DNA of 64,000 nt from Aselliscus stoliczkanus (GCA_033961575.1 CM066740.1:59155213-59219212); one strand, 5' to 3'; counted from the first letter of the stretch, positions 47,811 through 60,856 are shown. Notes: a model not told the origin generated them from the letters alone. Program-made: numbers and translations.

Positions 47811-48497
47811 AAACTCACCTGTAAAAATGATAATCAGTGTTCTTTCCAGGAGCCTTTCACACTGTATTTATATACCTATATAATTTACACATACATACTC
47901 CATGCTCAGGAGGAGCTATTTCTGTATGTGGAGGAGCAATTTATATATGGCTAATGGAGTTATTCTTTTTGTTTACCTGATTTTAATGAGAATGCTTATT
48001 CACAAAATGTGTCAAAGATTGTTGAAAAGAAATTTAATATGGGTATTGTGAAAAACAGCATTTCTCAAATAAAAGTGGTAGTTAAGCACTAAGTTTGAGA
48101 GTTAAACTCAGTCTTTGGATTTCTCAAACCATTAATGTGCTAGTTAAGAACTAAAAGGTGAATCTCCAAACGGAAATGGTCTGAGAGTTTTGCAAACTTA
48201 TTTGCCCTCTGGACAGATATTTCTAACTGTTATGTGTTCCTTTTTCTACATAATAAATCATGACAATCTTTCTGTGCTGTTAAATATTCACCTACACCTG
48301 TTTTCTAGTCAAATATATGAAAGTTTAATTTATTTAATTTCCTTATACTTCTAACAGCTTTTGTTTTCTAACAGTTTTTTAAAGGCAGATTCAGTTTTAT
48401 GAGGTTCAGATTTTTTAAAACTTTTGCATGATTATTAAGAAAAAGTTTACAAAATACGAAATTATGAACATAAAATCATTAGCATCTCTGTATGTTT
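47811..48497. other. No gene seen; unassigned sequence
   Basis: A/T-rich, no recognised repeat or frame. Confidence 0.45.
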
Positions 48498-48514
48498 TCT
48501 ACTGTTGTATCTTT

Positions 48515-48962
48515 TTCTTTTTTTTTTTTAAAGATTTTATTGGGGAATTGGCGGAGGGGAACAGCGTTGGGGAATTGGGGAAGGGGAACAGACAAGTTGC
48601 TGTCTTTTTGTTCTTCAGTTTAGTTGCGGAGGATGTTGCTTCACTGTTGGTATCGTCATTGCGCTCTTCCCGGATGAGGCAGATCGGTTGCTGGCCTCTG
48701 GATGTCGCTCACCCTGGCTATTGGCAGCTCACGCTTGGCTGCCAGACTCTCACACTGGCTGCGGGCCACTCACTGTAGCCTATGGCAGCCCACTGCAGCA
48801 GGGGCTGCAGCCCACACCATCACCAGGGCTCCCACAGCCCAGCTCCAGGTGGAGCTGTTGTTAGCTGTAGAGGGCAGTGTCACTGGCCCTCATGTGGGAT
48901 CCGAACCGGGGCCGCTGGCATCCCAAAACCAGCGCTTAACCAATGCGCCACTCGGCCGGCCC
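48515..48962 (-). mobile_element. Composite long SINE
   Basis: Complement begins GGGCCGGCCGAGTGGCGCAT, with CCCCGGTTCGGATCC, the CAGCTCCACCTGGAGCTGGG block and the AATAAAATC tail. Duplication TCTACTGTTGTATCTTT at 48498-48514 and 48963-48979. Confidence 0.94.
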
Positions 48963-49065
48963 TCTACTGTTGTATCTTTAATTTAGATGTTGTCTTTAAT
49001 GAACACAGAAATGACTGTCTTTCTCTTAATATCTTTACTGTATTTGATATTAAAATGATAATTCC

Positions 49066-49204
49066 GGCCGGCCGAGTTGCGCGGTGGTTAAGCGCTGGCT
49101 TGGGAAGCCAGCGGCCCCGGTTCGGGTCCCACATATGAGGGCCAGTAACACTGCCCTCAAAATAAAAATAAAAATAAATAAAATAAAATAAAATAAAATA
49201 AAAT
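49066..49204 (+). mobile_element. tRNA-derived SINE, short type, with (AAAAT)n tail
   Basis: GGCCGGCCGAGTTGCGCGGT head, CCCCGGTTCGGGTCC, CACTGCCCTC, then an AAAAT-unit tail. Duplication AAAATGATAATTCC at 49052-49065 and 49205-49218. It looks among the least mutated SINEs here. Confidence 0.94.
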
Positions 49205-49218
49205 AAAATGATAATTCC

Positions 49219-50127
49219 TCCATTTTTATCTGGGCTGCCCCAAGGTTCTTGCCCCTGAGATCCCAACGTTCCTTAGTCTCCTCTTGAGGGGTTAGTTGCT
49301 CTAACCTCAAAAAGCTCCTCTCTCCAAGTAAATACTTTCCAAACTGCAAAACCAAGTTGCTAGCCCAGCTCCTGTCAGGGGATTTCAAGAGGATTTCACT
49401 GTGTGATGTGGCTAGCTTTCAGCACCCCAAATCACCTGGTAAGGCTCTGTCCCTGGAAAGGGGATAAGATTTATTTCAAGGGTCATGGTGCATTCTGCTT
49501 CTGAAATGAATGAAGGCTTTGAGAAAAAGTTTAGCTTTTCACTTGGCCTATTTCTTTTTGAAGTCTGGTTAATGTATCCACAGGCAGAGGATTTACCTAG
49601 ACATTTTCAAATACTTTGGGTTTTCATAGCCCCTCTGTGAACACTGAGATGAACTCTGAAGCTCTCCTTTTCATTATGTGCCTCTGAGCAGGTATACCCT
49701 GGGAAGACATACAGGCAATGCTTTCCCTCAGACAACTCTGCCTTGAGCCACCATTTGAAACTATCCCCAAGGCTATTGTTTTCAACCTTTATTTAAAGAT
49801 CATTTCTAGGAGGCATCCAATTTCTGCTGCTCCCCTGGGCTGCAGTTTAAGACAGGCTTCACAGTATTTACTGTTTATAGTTTTGAGCTGACAGTTGTTT
49901 AAAGGCAAGAGATATCACCTGCCACCTCTTCACAGCTTTTGCCATCAACACATTTGACAGACAGAGCTAGCTGGAACTTTGTGAAACCAAGGAAACAGGT
50001 TTAACATGGGACAGGAGAAAGAGTTTAGAATTTGGAGTTATTTTCCTGCTGATATCTTCTGTGTCCTCTGTCCCATTGGAATATGGTTGTGTAAGGGGTC
50101 ATTATCAGCAGCATTGGCATCTCTATG
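49219..50127. other. No gene seen; unassigned sequence
   Basis: No supported frame or repeat. Some segments look single-copy. Confidence 0.45.
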
Positions 50128-50135
50128 GTCTACAG

Positions 50136-50368
50136 CAGAGGTCGACAAACTGCAGCTTGTGAGCCACATGTGGCTCTTTGGGTATGTACATGTGGCTCTG
50201 AAGTAAAATCGAAAATGAAAATAAAACTATCATAGTTCAATTTATAAATTTTTTAAAAGATATTATCACATAATGGTGATTTCATTTGTTTTATGGTTCT
50301 CAGATAATTTTTAAATTGTGGTGAGGGACAGGGTTGGCTCTTCCATCTCAAAAGTTTGCTGACCCCTG
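50136..50368. mobile_element. Short non-autonomous hAT element (MITE)
   Basis: Ends CAGAGGTCGACAAACT and, on the right, AGTTTGCTGACCCCTG are inverted repeats of hAT type. Flanks GTCTACAG (50128-50135) and ATCTACAG (50369-50376) are an 8-bp duplication with one change, as hAT transposases make. 233 bp with no coding capacity. Confidence 0.85.
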
Positions 50369-50376
50369 ATCTACAG

Positions 50377-51059
50377 TAATAATAATTTGTTCATCTTGCC
50401 TCTGGGGTGGTGGCTTTGAAGGGCTCAGTCTCATTCATGGCTGGGGTGAATGGGTGACTGGTCTCTGCTCCCCAGACCTCTTAGTTTTCAGCAACCTAGC
50501 CTGGGCATGTTTTCAAAGTAAGGGCAGACTGCAGCAAAAACTCTCATGGCGTCTTGAGGCTTGGGCTCAGAACTGCCACACTTCCAGTCCAAAGAACTCT
50601 ATTGGCCACAGGAAGTCTCAAAGTCAGCCCATTTTTCAGGCATTGGGAAATAACCTCTGAAAAGAACTATACAGTTACGAGACAAAATGTATGGATACAG
50701 GGAGGGATTATTAGTATAATCTACCACAGTTGTATGTGTGCCTGTCCCCTCTTCCCTGGAGTTCCCTAATTGTCTCCTATTCCTCATTCTGTCTGCCAGC
50801 TCCTAGGATGTCACTTGAATATAGTCAGTGCCAAGTATCCTCGTATTTGTTTGAGCACAGCTGTATCCAGAATAGGCTCTGATGCTACAATAGCACTTTT
50901 TTCTTTTGTAACAAACACATCAGTATTAGATATGCTTCATTGTCCTATACCCACACCTACTTCTGGCATTTCCTCTGAATGTTTCTCTATGGTGTGTCTA
51001 GGTCTGAATTCTTTCATCTACTTAGTATCCAATAGGGCTTTTCACATATTTCCACATTT
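50377..51059. other. No gene seen; unassigned sequence
   Basis: The left part of a 225-codon open frame starts here, but no motif supports a gene. Confidence 0.4.
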
Positions 51060-51480
51060 CAAAAAAATATTTAACTACTTTCTTTTTGACTATTTCTTCT
51101 CCACCATTTTTTTCTATTCTCTCCTTCTGAAATGCTTATTAGGTATATGCCAGACTTTTCTCATTATATATTTTATGGTCCTTAACTTGTCTTCCGTATT
51201 TATCATCTCATTGTCATTTTTTCCCCTCTTTTCTATGTCTCAAGCTATGTCTAGTTTGATGATTATTATTTGTTATTTCTCTCTTCAGCTATGTCTAATA
51301 CTTTATTTAACAAAGTACTTCAAGTACTGGCTGTATCTTAGAATTACTTGGCAGATTAAAAAAAAAAAACATGTCAACTTCTGGTCCTGCCCCAGGGTTT
51401 CTGCTTTAATTGGTGTGAGTCATGGAATGGACACAGATATTTTTTAAAGCTTGAAAGTGATTATAATGTGTAACCAGGTG
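51060..51480. mobile_element. Old L1 ORF1-region piece and hAT-type remnant
   Basis: About 51060-51300 (TTCTGAAATGCTTATTAGGT, CTTAACTTGTCTTCCGTATT) recalls an old L1 ORF1 region in reverse. About 51325-51480 (TTAGAATTACTTGGCAGATT, CTGGTCCTGCCCCAGGG) recalls MER5-like hAT elements. Confidence 0.4.
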
Positions 51481-52124
51481 AAAACGTTTGTTGAATTTTT
51501 TTGTTAGCATCCATATCCAAATGTTCAGCATTTCTACATTTTTTAAATTCATTGGATCTTATTTTATAGCCCCTGTTTTTGTTTTATGGATACCATTCCT
51601 TCCTTTGAATATTTTAAACATTCATAATTTTAGTCTTTTTTAAGTTGTTTCATTATTTGTAAATCCTAAAATGTAAATTCCCCCATTGGTGGCATCTGCT
51701 GACTATTTGTCATGGTAGTGAAGTTCCTCACCAGCTTTATAATTTTTCAGTGTAAGCTCATCTTGCATTCTGTGCCTTGATATATGAGGCTCTCTTAAGG
51801 GACTGTTTACCCACTTGTCTGTGCTTGGTCCTGTGGATTTCATGGGATCCAAGTCATTTTTATGAAAGTGTGTCTTCTCAGCATTTATACTGCCTATGCA
51901 GGTCAAATTCAGAATCTGCATCTAGTCACACATGGGCTTTGTGTTCTGAACTCACACAAATTATACATTTCATATTCATTACCCAGGGCAGGAGGATAAT
52001 TTCCAGCCTAGAGGATAAGGATATCTGGGCATTTGCTTGTGAATTTCCAATGTATTCCTGGATTCCAGTTCTGTGTCCTTGGCTGGTATTCCTGATGGGC
52101 ATCTCTAAGCCCAATTCCTGGACA
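51481..52124. other. No gene seen; unassigned sequence
   Basis: No recognised repeat or gene. Confidence 0.4.
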
Positions 52125-52126
52125 TA

Positions 52127-53409
52127 TGAGGTCTGACAATTAAGTTCATGAACTCATCCTAGAGAAAGTGCTACATACTTATTTGCTGAATATCACTTTG
52201 GTTACCTTTGAAATACTCCTCTTGTGAAGTTATGCACTAATGCCAGCACCTAATCCACCCTTCAAAGCAATTTTGGAACTCTTTTTCTGGAATAGCCATC
52301 AGAGCTGTCATTGTGTTACCTTTGATGCCCTGAATTTCATCAAAATGTCTTTCTTTCAATACTTCATTTATCTTTGGGTCAAGAAAAGTCAAAGATCAGG
52401 TGAATAGGGAGGGTGTTTCAAAACAATTATTTGTTTACTGGCTAAAAACTCCCTCACAGAGAGTGCTGTGTGAGCTGGTGCATTGTCGTCGTGATGCAAG
52501 AGCCATGAATTGTTGGTGAAAAGTTCAGGTCGTCTAACTCTTTCATGCAGCCTTTTTAGCACTTCCAAATAGTGAACTTGGCTAACTATCCAGTTGATAC
52601 AAATTCATAATGAATATTCCTCTATAAAAAGGGTTAGCAACATTGTTTTGATTCTTGATTTTGACTGGTAGAACTTTTTCGGTCATGGAGAATTGATTGA
52701 TTTCCATTGTGCACTTTGATGCTTTGTTTCAGGGTTGTATTAGTACACCTATGTTTCATCACCAGTGATAATATGGCCCAAAATATCATCTTGCCTCTCC
52801 AAAAGGCCTTGGCAAACTTTGACTCTCTTTTGCTTTTGTTCATCAGTGAGCTTCTTTGGGACCATTTTTGTACACACCTTTCTCATGCCAAGATTTTAAC
52901 TTAAGATTTTCCTAACTGTTTCTCTATCGATGCTTATGCTTCTCACAGTTAGCCTATGATTTTGACACACAATTTGATGAATTTTTGCAATGATTTCATC
53001 AGTTTTGCTTGTTACTGGCTGCCCTGAACTCTCCTCATCAGTGACGAGTTCTTTCCCCTCAGAAAAATGTTTAATCCATTTGTACCACTTCCATTTTCTT
53101 CATGGCATTATCTCCATAAACTTGGACCCACATGTCCCTGATTTTACTTCCACTCTTTCCAAGTTTAACAAGACATTTAATGTTTGTTCTTTGCTCTAAT
53201 TCAAGCTCAGATATTCTCACGATGACACACAAAAACATGCAAAAACTATAAAGAATACCACTCAGCAAGAAACTGCCACATGTTGACATGAACACAGCCA
53301 TGAGAAACCAATGTACCAAGATTATGAAACCTTATTGACCTGTCTGTACAGTGCTGTCAATGTAAGTGCATGGTGGCAAGTTTGCAAACTTAATAATAAA
53401 CAGACCTCT
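52127..53409 (-). mobile_element. End-to-end mariner transposon
   Basis: 1283 bp, a usual mariner size. Left end TGAGGTCTGACAATTAAGTT; right end complement AGAGGTCTGTTTATTATTAA; TA at 52125-52126 and 53410-53411. It holds a decayed transposase on the minus strand and is the same family as the fragment at 14610-15185. Confidence 0.9.
52200..53250 (-). pseudogene. Mariner transposase remnant
   Basis: The N-terminal helix-turn-helix part reads QRTNIKCLVKLGKSGSKI (about 53140-53220), and the catalytic C-terminal part is recognisable around 52440-52510 and at the DLAP/DFF-type region near 52380. Many frame changes and stops separate them, so no full transposase could be made. It catalysed cut-and-paste movement when intact. 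Confidence 0.8.
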
Positions 53410-53499
53410 TAGATTTGGCCACATATCTTCAGCTTCTGTGTACAGTTATGGATTTCCTCTCATTTCTCTCATGTAGAGATTTTTCTTTCTTGCTCATAA

Positions 53500-54626
53500 G
53501 CTAACATATATTTTCTAAATAAAAGTTTTATTTTATTATAGTTTTAAATTTAGGGAAAATTACAAAGATAGTACAGAGTATCTATATACCCTATCCCCCA
53601 TACCTTCCACTATTAACATTTTTTATTAGCATGGTACATTTTTTACAACTGCTCAACTAATATTAACGTATTGTTAAATATTTCCTTAGTTTTTGCCCAT
53701 GTTCCTTTCTTTGTTCCATCCACAATACCACAATACATTTAGCCATCATGTCTCCTTAGACTCCTCTTGGCTGTGGCAGTTTCTCAGACATGTCTTGTTT
53801 TTGATGACCTTGACAGTTTTGAGGTGTACGTGGCAGATATTTTTATAGAATGTCTTTCAGTTTGGATTTGTGTGATGTTTATCTCGTTACTAGATGGGGC
53901 TATTGGTGTTTGGAAGGAAAACCACAGAGATAGAGGTGGCATTCTCGTCACATCATATCAAGTGTATATACTTTCAATGTAACATGTCAATATTGATGTT
54001 GACCTTGATCTCCTGGTGGAGGTGATGTCTGTCAGGTTTCCCACTGTAAAGTTACTCCCCCACCCCATTTGGGAAGGAAATCACTAAGTGCAGTGGATAC
54101 TTAAGGAGTGTGGAATTATGCTCCATCTCCTTGAGGGAGGATATCTCTATAAAGTATTTGGAATTCTGCACAGCAAACTTTGTCTATTAATCCCTATTTG
54201 TTTGTTTATTTACTTACTTACTTACTTATTCAATATCATTTATTTATGTCAGTATGGCCTCATGAATATTTTATACTTTGGGTTTCAATCCAATACTACG
54301 TTACTTTATTTTCTTCACTCTAAGTGCTATAGCTTTCTTTGACTACTGGGAGATTTTTCAGTTGACTCTTGTGCTTCTTTGACATACACCAATCACTGTG
54401 AGTTTTTTTCTTTTTGGAGAATTTACTCCCTGGTACCACAAGATGCCCCAGGCTCATCATATATATCCTCTGTCTTAGTCCTAGAATCAACCTTTTCCCC
54501 AAAGATCCCTAGTTTCTTTTATTGGATGATGGTATTAGAAATCAAGATCCGAGATGCTTGGTATGCTTGTTGTTACTGGGGTTTGTTGCTTCTAGGCCCT
54601 ACCTGCTAACAGAACAAGGAAATATA

Positions 54627-54693
<67 letters not shown>

Positions 54694-55640
54694 ATGTATA
54701 CATATATATGTCTATAAATATTTCTATATGTATCCATCTCTATATATATTAAGATAAACATGAGTTCATACTGAATGATTCCAATCCTAATCCATTGCTA
54801 CATGGATCATTTTCACCTCTTCTTGCATGTCTGTACCACCTGCCTGACTCCTACTATTCACCATCCATTAACTTAATTATACAGTTTCAGTATACACATA
54901 TAGTGGTTTCAGAATTGTTAACCTGTATCTCCATGAAATCATTTCATCAAACCCAGTCCAGCACATACATACAGTTCCCTTTGCCCTTAGCCCTACAGCC
55001 CTTACTCATGTCCAAATTTACTTAGGTTAGCACCTTTCCCCCATCTCCTTCAATGAAGTTATTTCATACATTTGTGATAGAGTTAAAGTATTTTATCATA
55101 AATTGCATTCCATTCCTTGCATCACAGACCTCTTAAATAATTTTTGTTTAATTGCACACATGAAGATTCACTCTGTCCTGTAAAGTTCTTTAGGTTTTGA
55201 CAAATTCATAGAGCCAGCTATCCACCATTCTGTCGTACAGAATAGTTTTCTATTATAAAAAATTTCTTGTGTTGCACTTTTCAATCTTCTCCTCTACCCA
55301 AGCTTCCACTACTAATCCATTTACTGTGTCTATAGCTTTCCAGAGTGTCATATAAATGGAATCATTCAGTATGTAGCCTTCTCAGAGTGGCTTCTTTCAT
55401 TTAGTAATATGAATTTAGGATTCATTCATATTTTGTGTAGCTTAATACACAAATAAAAATGTTTTATATTGTTGAATAGTATTCTGTTGTGCAGGTACAC
55501 CACCATTTAGTTTCCATTCGCCTATTGAAGGACATTTTGTTTCCATTCAGTTTTTGGAGATTATAAATAAAGATGCTATAAACACTTGTGTGTAGATTTT
55601 TGTCTGTATGTATCTAATGTTTGTCTGTATATTTTGAAAT
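53500..55640 (-). mobile_element. Old L1 fragments, reverse orientation
   Basis: Segments such as GAAAATTACAAAGATAGTAC (53560), CATTTTGTTTCCATTCAG (about 55530) and GATGCTATAAACACTTGTGT (55570) are typical of old mammalian L1 3' and ORF2-end sequence on the minus strand. Boundaries are uncertain and a TA repeat splits it. Confidence 0.6.
54625..54691 (+). repeat. (TG)n/(TA)n microsatellite
   Basis: A short TG run followed by about 22 TA units; imperfect TA-rich sequence continues to about 54750. Confidence 0.95.
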
Positions 55641-56580
55641 ATATATATATATATATATAATTTAATGGTATTTATATGTGAGTTGGTGAAACTTTATCCT
55701 ACGTTCAAATTAACATCTTGATACAGAAACCTCTGAGAATGAGTCCAACATTCAGATTTTGAAATCTTAAAAGAGTTCCATAGTCCATAACTAATTGGAC
55801 CTACAGTGACAGAAAATAAAATGTTTATATTTAGATAGTTACACTCAGGTTGAAGTTGCTATGTTGCCACCTATTTAAGTATGTTTATCTTGAGCAAACA
55901 GACCTGTATGCAGACAAGGCAGCTCTGTAGTGAGAGAATCATAGACATACAAAGAAGAGCCAGGCAAAGAGAGAAAGAAGTAGAGAAGGTATCTCAGTTC
56001 AGTTTCTGATTAGCTTTCCAATTTTCACTTCATTTCCTATAGTGTCCTGCTATCCTTTTTGTTTAGATTCTATGAGATTCCTTTCCATTTGTTCAATAAT
56101 ATTTCTTTTTACTTGAGCTTAAAAAAAAAGCAAAATAAAACCTTGAGAAGAATAATTCTATGGGTTGTGTTTTTGATGAAAGAGAGAGAGACAGAGAGAT
56201 TACTGGAGCCCCAAATCCCTAAATCTTTACCAGTTGCTGCTTCTGGTTAGAGCTACTCCACTAGGTCCCTGAGACAAGCTCAAGAGTTCCTTTTAGGGAT
56301 TCCAGGAACATCCTCAATAAAAATGAGAGCATTGGCCTTGAATGCCTTAGTGGTATTATTCCGTTGTTATCTAGATCAGGCTAATTTGGTACCTCAAAAA
56401 GCTGATTGATATACCTACTTTACTCTCCATCCTCTGACCCCAAATTAGTTCTGTTACAATTGCAAGGGCAAGGAACTCTTTCACTATGAATCCTTAACAC
56501 ACAGCTATATATTGGCTACAGGAATAAGCAGCAAAAACCAACAAAAGGAACCAAGAAGAATTTTTTTTTAACTTTTTTGA
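55641..56580. other. No gene seen; unassigned sequence
   Basis: Begins with a short TA run; no supported gene or repeat. Confidence 0.4.
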
Positions 56581-56680
56581 GGGCCGTCCAACTGGCATGG
56601 TGGTTGGGCGCTGACTTGGGAGGCCAGAGGCCCCGGTTTGGGTCCAACATATGAAGCCGAGTGACACTGCCCTCAAAGTT
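56581..56680 (+). mobile_element. tRNA-derived SINE, short type, diverged
   Basis: GGCCGTCCAACTGGCATGGT ... CCCCGGTTTGGGTCC ... CACTGCCCTCAAAG. Flanks AACTTTTTTGAGG and AACATTTTTGAGG may be its duplication. Confidence 0.75.
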
Positions 56681-56959
56681 GTTAAACATTTTTGAGGCTC
56701 CTATAGTAATCTCTAGTAATCTCTAACCCTTGAATGGTCCCACATTTTTTCTATTTTATGTTATGTTATTATATGCTATCATTTCACATTGTATTGAGAA
56801 ATAACTAACAAAAAGTGCACTAATTTTAAGGGTATAGATTGGTGAATTTTTACATATGTATACAGTAACGTTATCACCACCCAGATGAAAATTTAGGAAA
56901 CCAACATCATTCCAGAAAGGTCCCTGAACTTCATGTAAATGGAATCCCATAGTATACAA
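56681..56959 (-). mobile_element. Old L1 3'-UTR fragment
   Basis: TTGAGAAATAACTAACAAAA and GTGAATTTTTACATATGTAT are reminiscent of old L1 3' UTR in reverse. Low detail. Confidence 0.45.
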
Positions 56960-57017
56960 GCTTTTTTTTCCCCTTTAATTCTTTTATTGTGAAATAAACA
57001 TTTAAAAAAACATTAGT

Positions 57018-57446
57018 GGGCCGGCCGAGTGGCGCATTGGTTAAGCGCTGGTTTTGGGATGCCAGCGGCCCCGGTTCGGATCCCACATGAGGGCCAGTGA
57101 CACTGCCCTCTACAGCTAACAACAGCTCCACCTGGAGCTGGGCTGTGCGAGCCCCGGTGATGGTGTGAGCTGCTGCTATAGGCTGCAGTGAGTGGCCCGC
57201 AGCCAGCGTGAGTGGCAGGCAGCCAAGCGTGAGCTGCCAATGAGCGACATCCAGAGGCCAGCGACCAATCTGCCTCATCTGGGAAGAGAGCAATGACGAT
57301 ACCAACAGTGAAGCAACATCCTCCGCAACTAAACTGAAGAACAAGAAGACGGCAACTTGTCTGTTCCCCTTCCCCGATTCCCCAACGCTGTTCCCCTCCA
57401 CCAATTCCCCAATAAAATCTTTAAAAAAATAAATAAATAAATAAAT
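57018..57446 (+). mobile_element. Composite long SINE in L1-C 3' tail
   Basis: GGGCCGGCCGAGTGGCGCAT head, CCCCGGTTCGGATCC, CACTGCCCTCTACAGCTAAC junction, middle block, CCCCAATAAAATC and an (AAAT)n tail. Duplication AAACATTAGT at 57008-57017 and 57447-57456. Confidence 0.93.
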
Positions 57447-57904
57447 AAACATTAGTTTCAGGTGTAAAACACAGTGCAATAGATATACTTTTTTACTCCT
57501 CTAAGAGACAATCCCCCTCCCTCAATTTGCCACCCCACTCCTCCCCCATAACATTTACAATGATTTGACTTCCTTCCACAGTATACTCTACATCCTGTGA
57601 CTATATATTCAATAACAGTTGGCATACAATATTATACAACATCAGTTTCAGGTATTCAGTGCAGTGATCAAGCCTCTACTCCATCCATGAAGTGGTCTCC
57701 CTAACAAGATATGTGACCATCTGACACCCCCCCAAATATTTACAACATTATTATATTCCACGAACTGTGTTTCATATCCCTGTGGCAATATTGTAGTTAA
57801 CTACTTATGCTGTCTAATCCCTTCCCTTTCTCCCTCATCCCCACCCCCTTCCCAACTAAGAACCATCAGTTTTTCCTCTATATCTATGAGACTGTTTCTG
57901 TTTA

Positions 57905-59443
57905 CTTTGCTCATTCATTCAGGTTTTCAGATTCCACGTAAAGTGAGATCATATGGTATTTGTCTTTCTCTGACTGACTTATTTCACTTAACATAATAGT
58001 CTCTAGGTCCATCCATATCATTGCAAATGGTACGATTTCATTCTTTATAGAGGAGTAATACTCCATTGTATAAATGTACCACAGTTTCTTAATCCAGTCA
58101 TCAATCAATGGGCATTTTGGTTGTTTCCAAGTCTTGGCTATTGTAAATAGTGCTGCAATAAACAAAGGGGTGCATACATTTTTCGAATTAATGTCTTGGA
58201 TTATTCTGGGTAGATACCCAAAAGTGGAATTGCTGGGTCATATGGTAGTTCCATTTTCAGTTTTTTCAGACAACTCCATGCTGATTTCCATAATGGCTGC
58301 AAACAACCTGTAGTCCTACCAGTGTTCCCCTTTCTCCACAACCTCGCCAGCACATGATGTTTCTTGATTTATTGATGACAGCCATTCTGCCCAGAGTGAG
58401 GTGGTATCTCATTGTGGTTTTTATTTGCATTTCTCTGATGATTAGTGAGGTTGAACATTTTTTCATATGCCTGTTGACCAGCTGTATGTCTTCTTTAGAG
58501 AAATGGTTCTTTATATTCTCTGCCCATTTTTTAATTGGGTTGTTAGTTTTTTTGGCATTGAGTTTCATGAGTGTTTTATAAATTTTGGATATTAACCCCT
58601 TATCAGATATATCATTGGCAATATTCTCCCATTCAATAGGCTTCCTTTTTGTTTCATTGATGATTTCCTTTGCTGTGAAAAAACTTTTACGTTTGATGTA
58701 ATCCCATATGTACATTTTTTCTTTTATTTCCCTAGCCCCAGGGGATGTATCAGTAAAAATATTACTCAGGGTAATGTCTGCAAACTTACTCCCTATGTTT
58801 TCTCCTAGGAGTCTTACGGTTTCAGGTCTTACATTTAAGTCTTTAATCCATTTTGAATTTGTTCTTGTATATAGCATAAGGAGGTGGTCCAGTTTCATTT
58901 TTTTGCATGTGTCAGTCCAATTTTCCCAGCACCATTTACTAAATAGACTATCTTTACTCCAATGTAAATTCTTACCTCTGTTGTCATAGATTAAATGACC
59001 ATATATGGATGGGTTTATTTCTAAGTTCTCTATTCTTTTACATTGGTCTACATGTCTTTTTTACGCCAGCACCATGTTGTTTTGATTACTGTAGCCTTCT
59101 AGTATGTTTTGATGTCAGGTAGTGTGATGCCTCCCACTTTGTTCTTATTTCTCAAGATTGCCGTGGCTTTTTGGGGTCTTTTGTGGTTCCATATAAATTT
59201 TAGGATTGCTTGTGCTATTTCTGAGAAAAATGTACTTGGTCATTTGATTGGAATTGCATTGAATCTATATATTGCCTTAGGTAGTACTGACATTTTGACT
59301 ATATTAATTCTTCCTATCCATGAACATGGAATGTATTTCCATGTATTCAGATCTTCTTTGATTTCTTTCTTCATTGTCTTATAATTTTCTGAGTACAGGT
59401 CTTTTACTTTTCTAATTAAATTGATTCCTAGATATTCTATTGT
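57905..59443 (-). pseudogene. L1-C ORF2, C-terminal part
   Basis: C-terminal portion of ORF2p. One 210-residue frame covers [20 protein letters not shown] through the cysteine motif ([11 protein letters not shown]); a second frame ends the protein ([19 protein letters not shown]). Frameshifts separate them. It joins the RT part beyond L1-D. Confidence 0.88.
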
Positions 59444-60209
59444 GAGTTTTTTCTTTGTTTGTTTGTTTGTTTTTTTGCTTTTTTGTCTTAGACTTTTTTT
59501 TTTTTATTAGTTTCAGGTGTAAAACACAATGCAATAGTTATACTTTTTACCCCCCAAAGTGACAACCTCCCTCTCCCAGTTCACCACCCCACTCCCCCCC
59601 ATATCATACATATCTATCACAACTCCCCTGACTCCCTTTCACAGTACACTCCACATTCCGTGACCATCCACATATTCCATTATAGATGGCATACAATACT
59701 ATACAACATCAGCTTCCGGTGTACAGTACAGTGATCAAGCCTCTACTCCATCCATGAAGTGGTCTCCCTAACAAGACATATGACTATCTGACACGCCACA
59801 AAATTTTTACATTATTATATTCCCCGAACTGTGTTTCATACCCTGTGGCAATATTGTAGTTGTCTATTTATGCTGTCTAAACCCTTCGCTTTCCCCCGCA
59901 GCCCCACCCCCCTCCTGACTAGCAACCCTCAGTTTTTCCTCTACATCTACAAGTCTGTTTACTTTGATCGTTCACTCAGCTCTTCAGACTCCACACACAA
60001 GTGAGATCACATGGTACCTGTCCTTCTCCGACTGACTTATTTCACGCAACATAATAGTCTCTTCACAACATTATCAATTACATTCCCAGAATTGCCCCCA
60101 TATCCCTACGGCAACATTGTAGTCCCACCTACACTGTCCAAAACCTTCCCCCTCTCCCTCTTCCCCACTCCCTCCCAACCAGCAACCATCAGTTTTTCCT
60201 TTATATCTG

Positions 60210-60797
60210 CTTGATATGACTTCAATCTTCTTAAATTTACTGAGACTTGTTTTGTGGCCTAACATGGTCTATCTTGAAAATGTCCCATGTGTACTTGAGA
60301 AGAATGTGTATTCTGTTTTTTTCAGGGTGAAATGCTCTAAAAATATTGACGAAGTCCAGCTGGTCTAAAGTATCATTTAAGGCCTCTCTTTCTGTGTTGA
60401 TTTTCTGTCTAAAGGGTCTGTCCATTGGTGACAATGGTGTTCAAGTCCCCTACTATGATAGTGTTACAGTTGATCTCTGCTTTTATGTCTGTCAAAATCT
60501 GTTATATGTAATTAGGAGTTCCTATGTTGGGTTCATAGATGTTTATTAGGGTTATAGTGCCCTTCTTTGACTTTTATTGTAGTCATTTTAAAGTCTATTT
60601 TGTCCAAAATAAGTATTGGTACTCCAGCTTTTTTATTTCTCATTTCCATTTGAATGAAATATCTTATTTCATCTGTAAACAGCATACACATGCGTCCTAT
60701 TTTCTTATCCACTCAGCCAGTCTCGGTCTTTTGATTGGAGCATTTAGCCCATTCACATTTAAAATGATTATTGATAGGTGCATATGTAGTGCCATTT
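60210..60797 (-). pseudogene. L1-D truncated ORF2 (endonuclease part)
   Basis: Starts at the ATG near 60797 (complement ATGGCACTACATATGCACCT, matching the L1-A ORF2 start) and keeps pieces of the endonuclease, including DQLDFVNIFRAFHPEKN. It ends in the LSKFKKIE-type segment shared with L1-A ([10 protein letters not shown]) before running into 3' UTR. Frameshifted and lacking the SDH end of the domain. Confidence 0.8.
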
Positions 60798-60856
60798 TGT
60801 TATTTGTATTCCGGGTCTTCCTGGGTTAGCTTGTTTACCCCTTTCTTTTGTTTAAA

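Noticed and set aside
49066..49160. tRNA-like sequence with A and B boxes
   Set aside because: Not a tRNA gene: it is the head of a SINE, with A tail and target duplication, as are the other tRNA-like heads in the window.
50770..51447. 225-codon open frame, plus strand
   Set aside because: Hydrophobic and T-rich, without motif or start context, and it overlaps old L1-like and hAT-like sequence. A chance frame.
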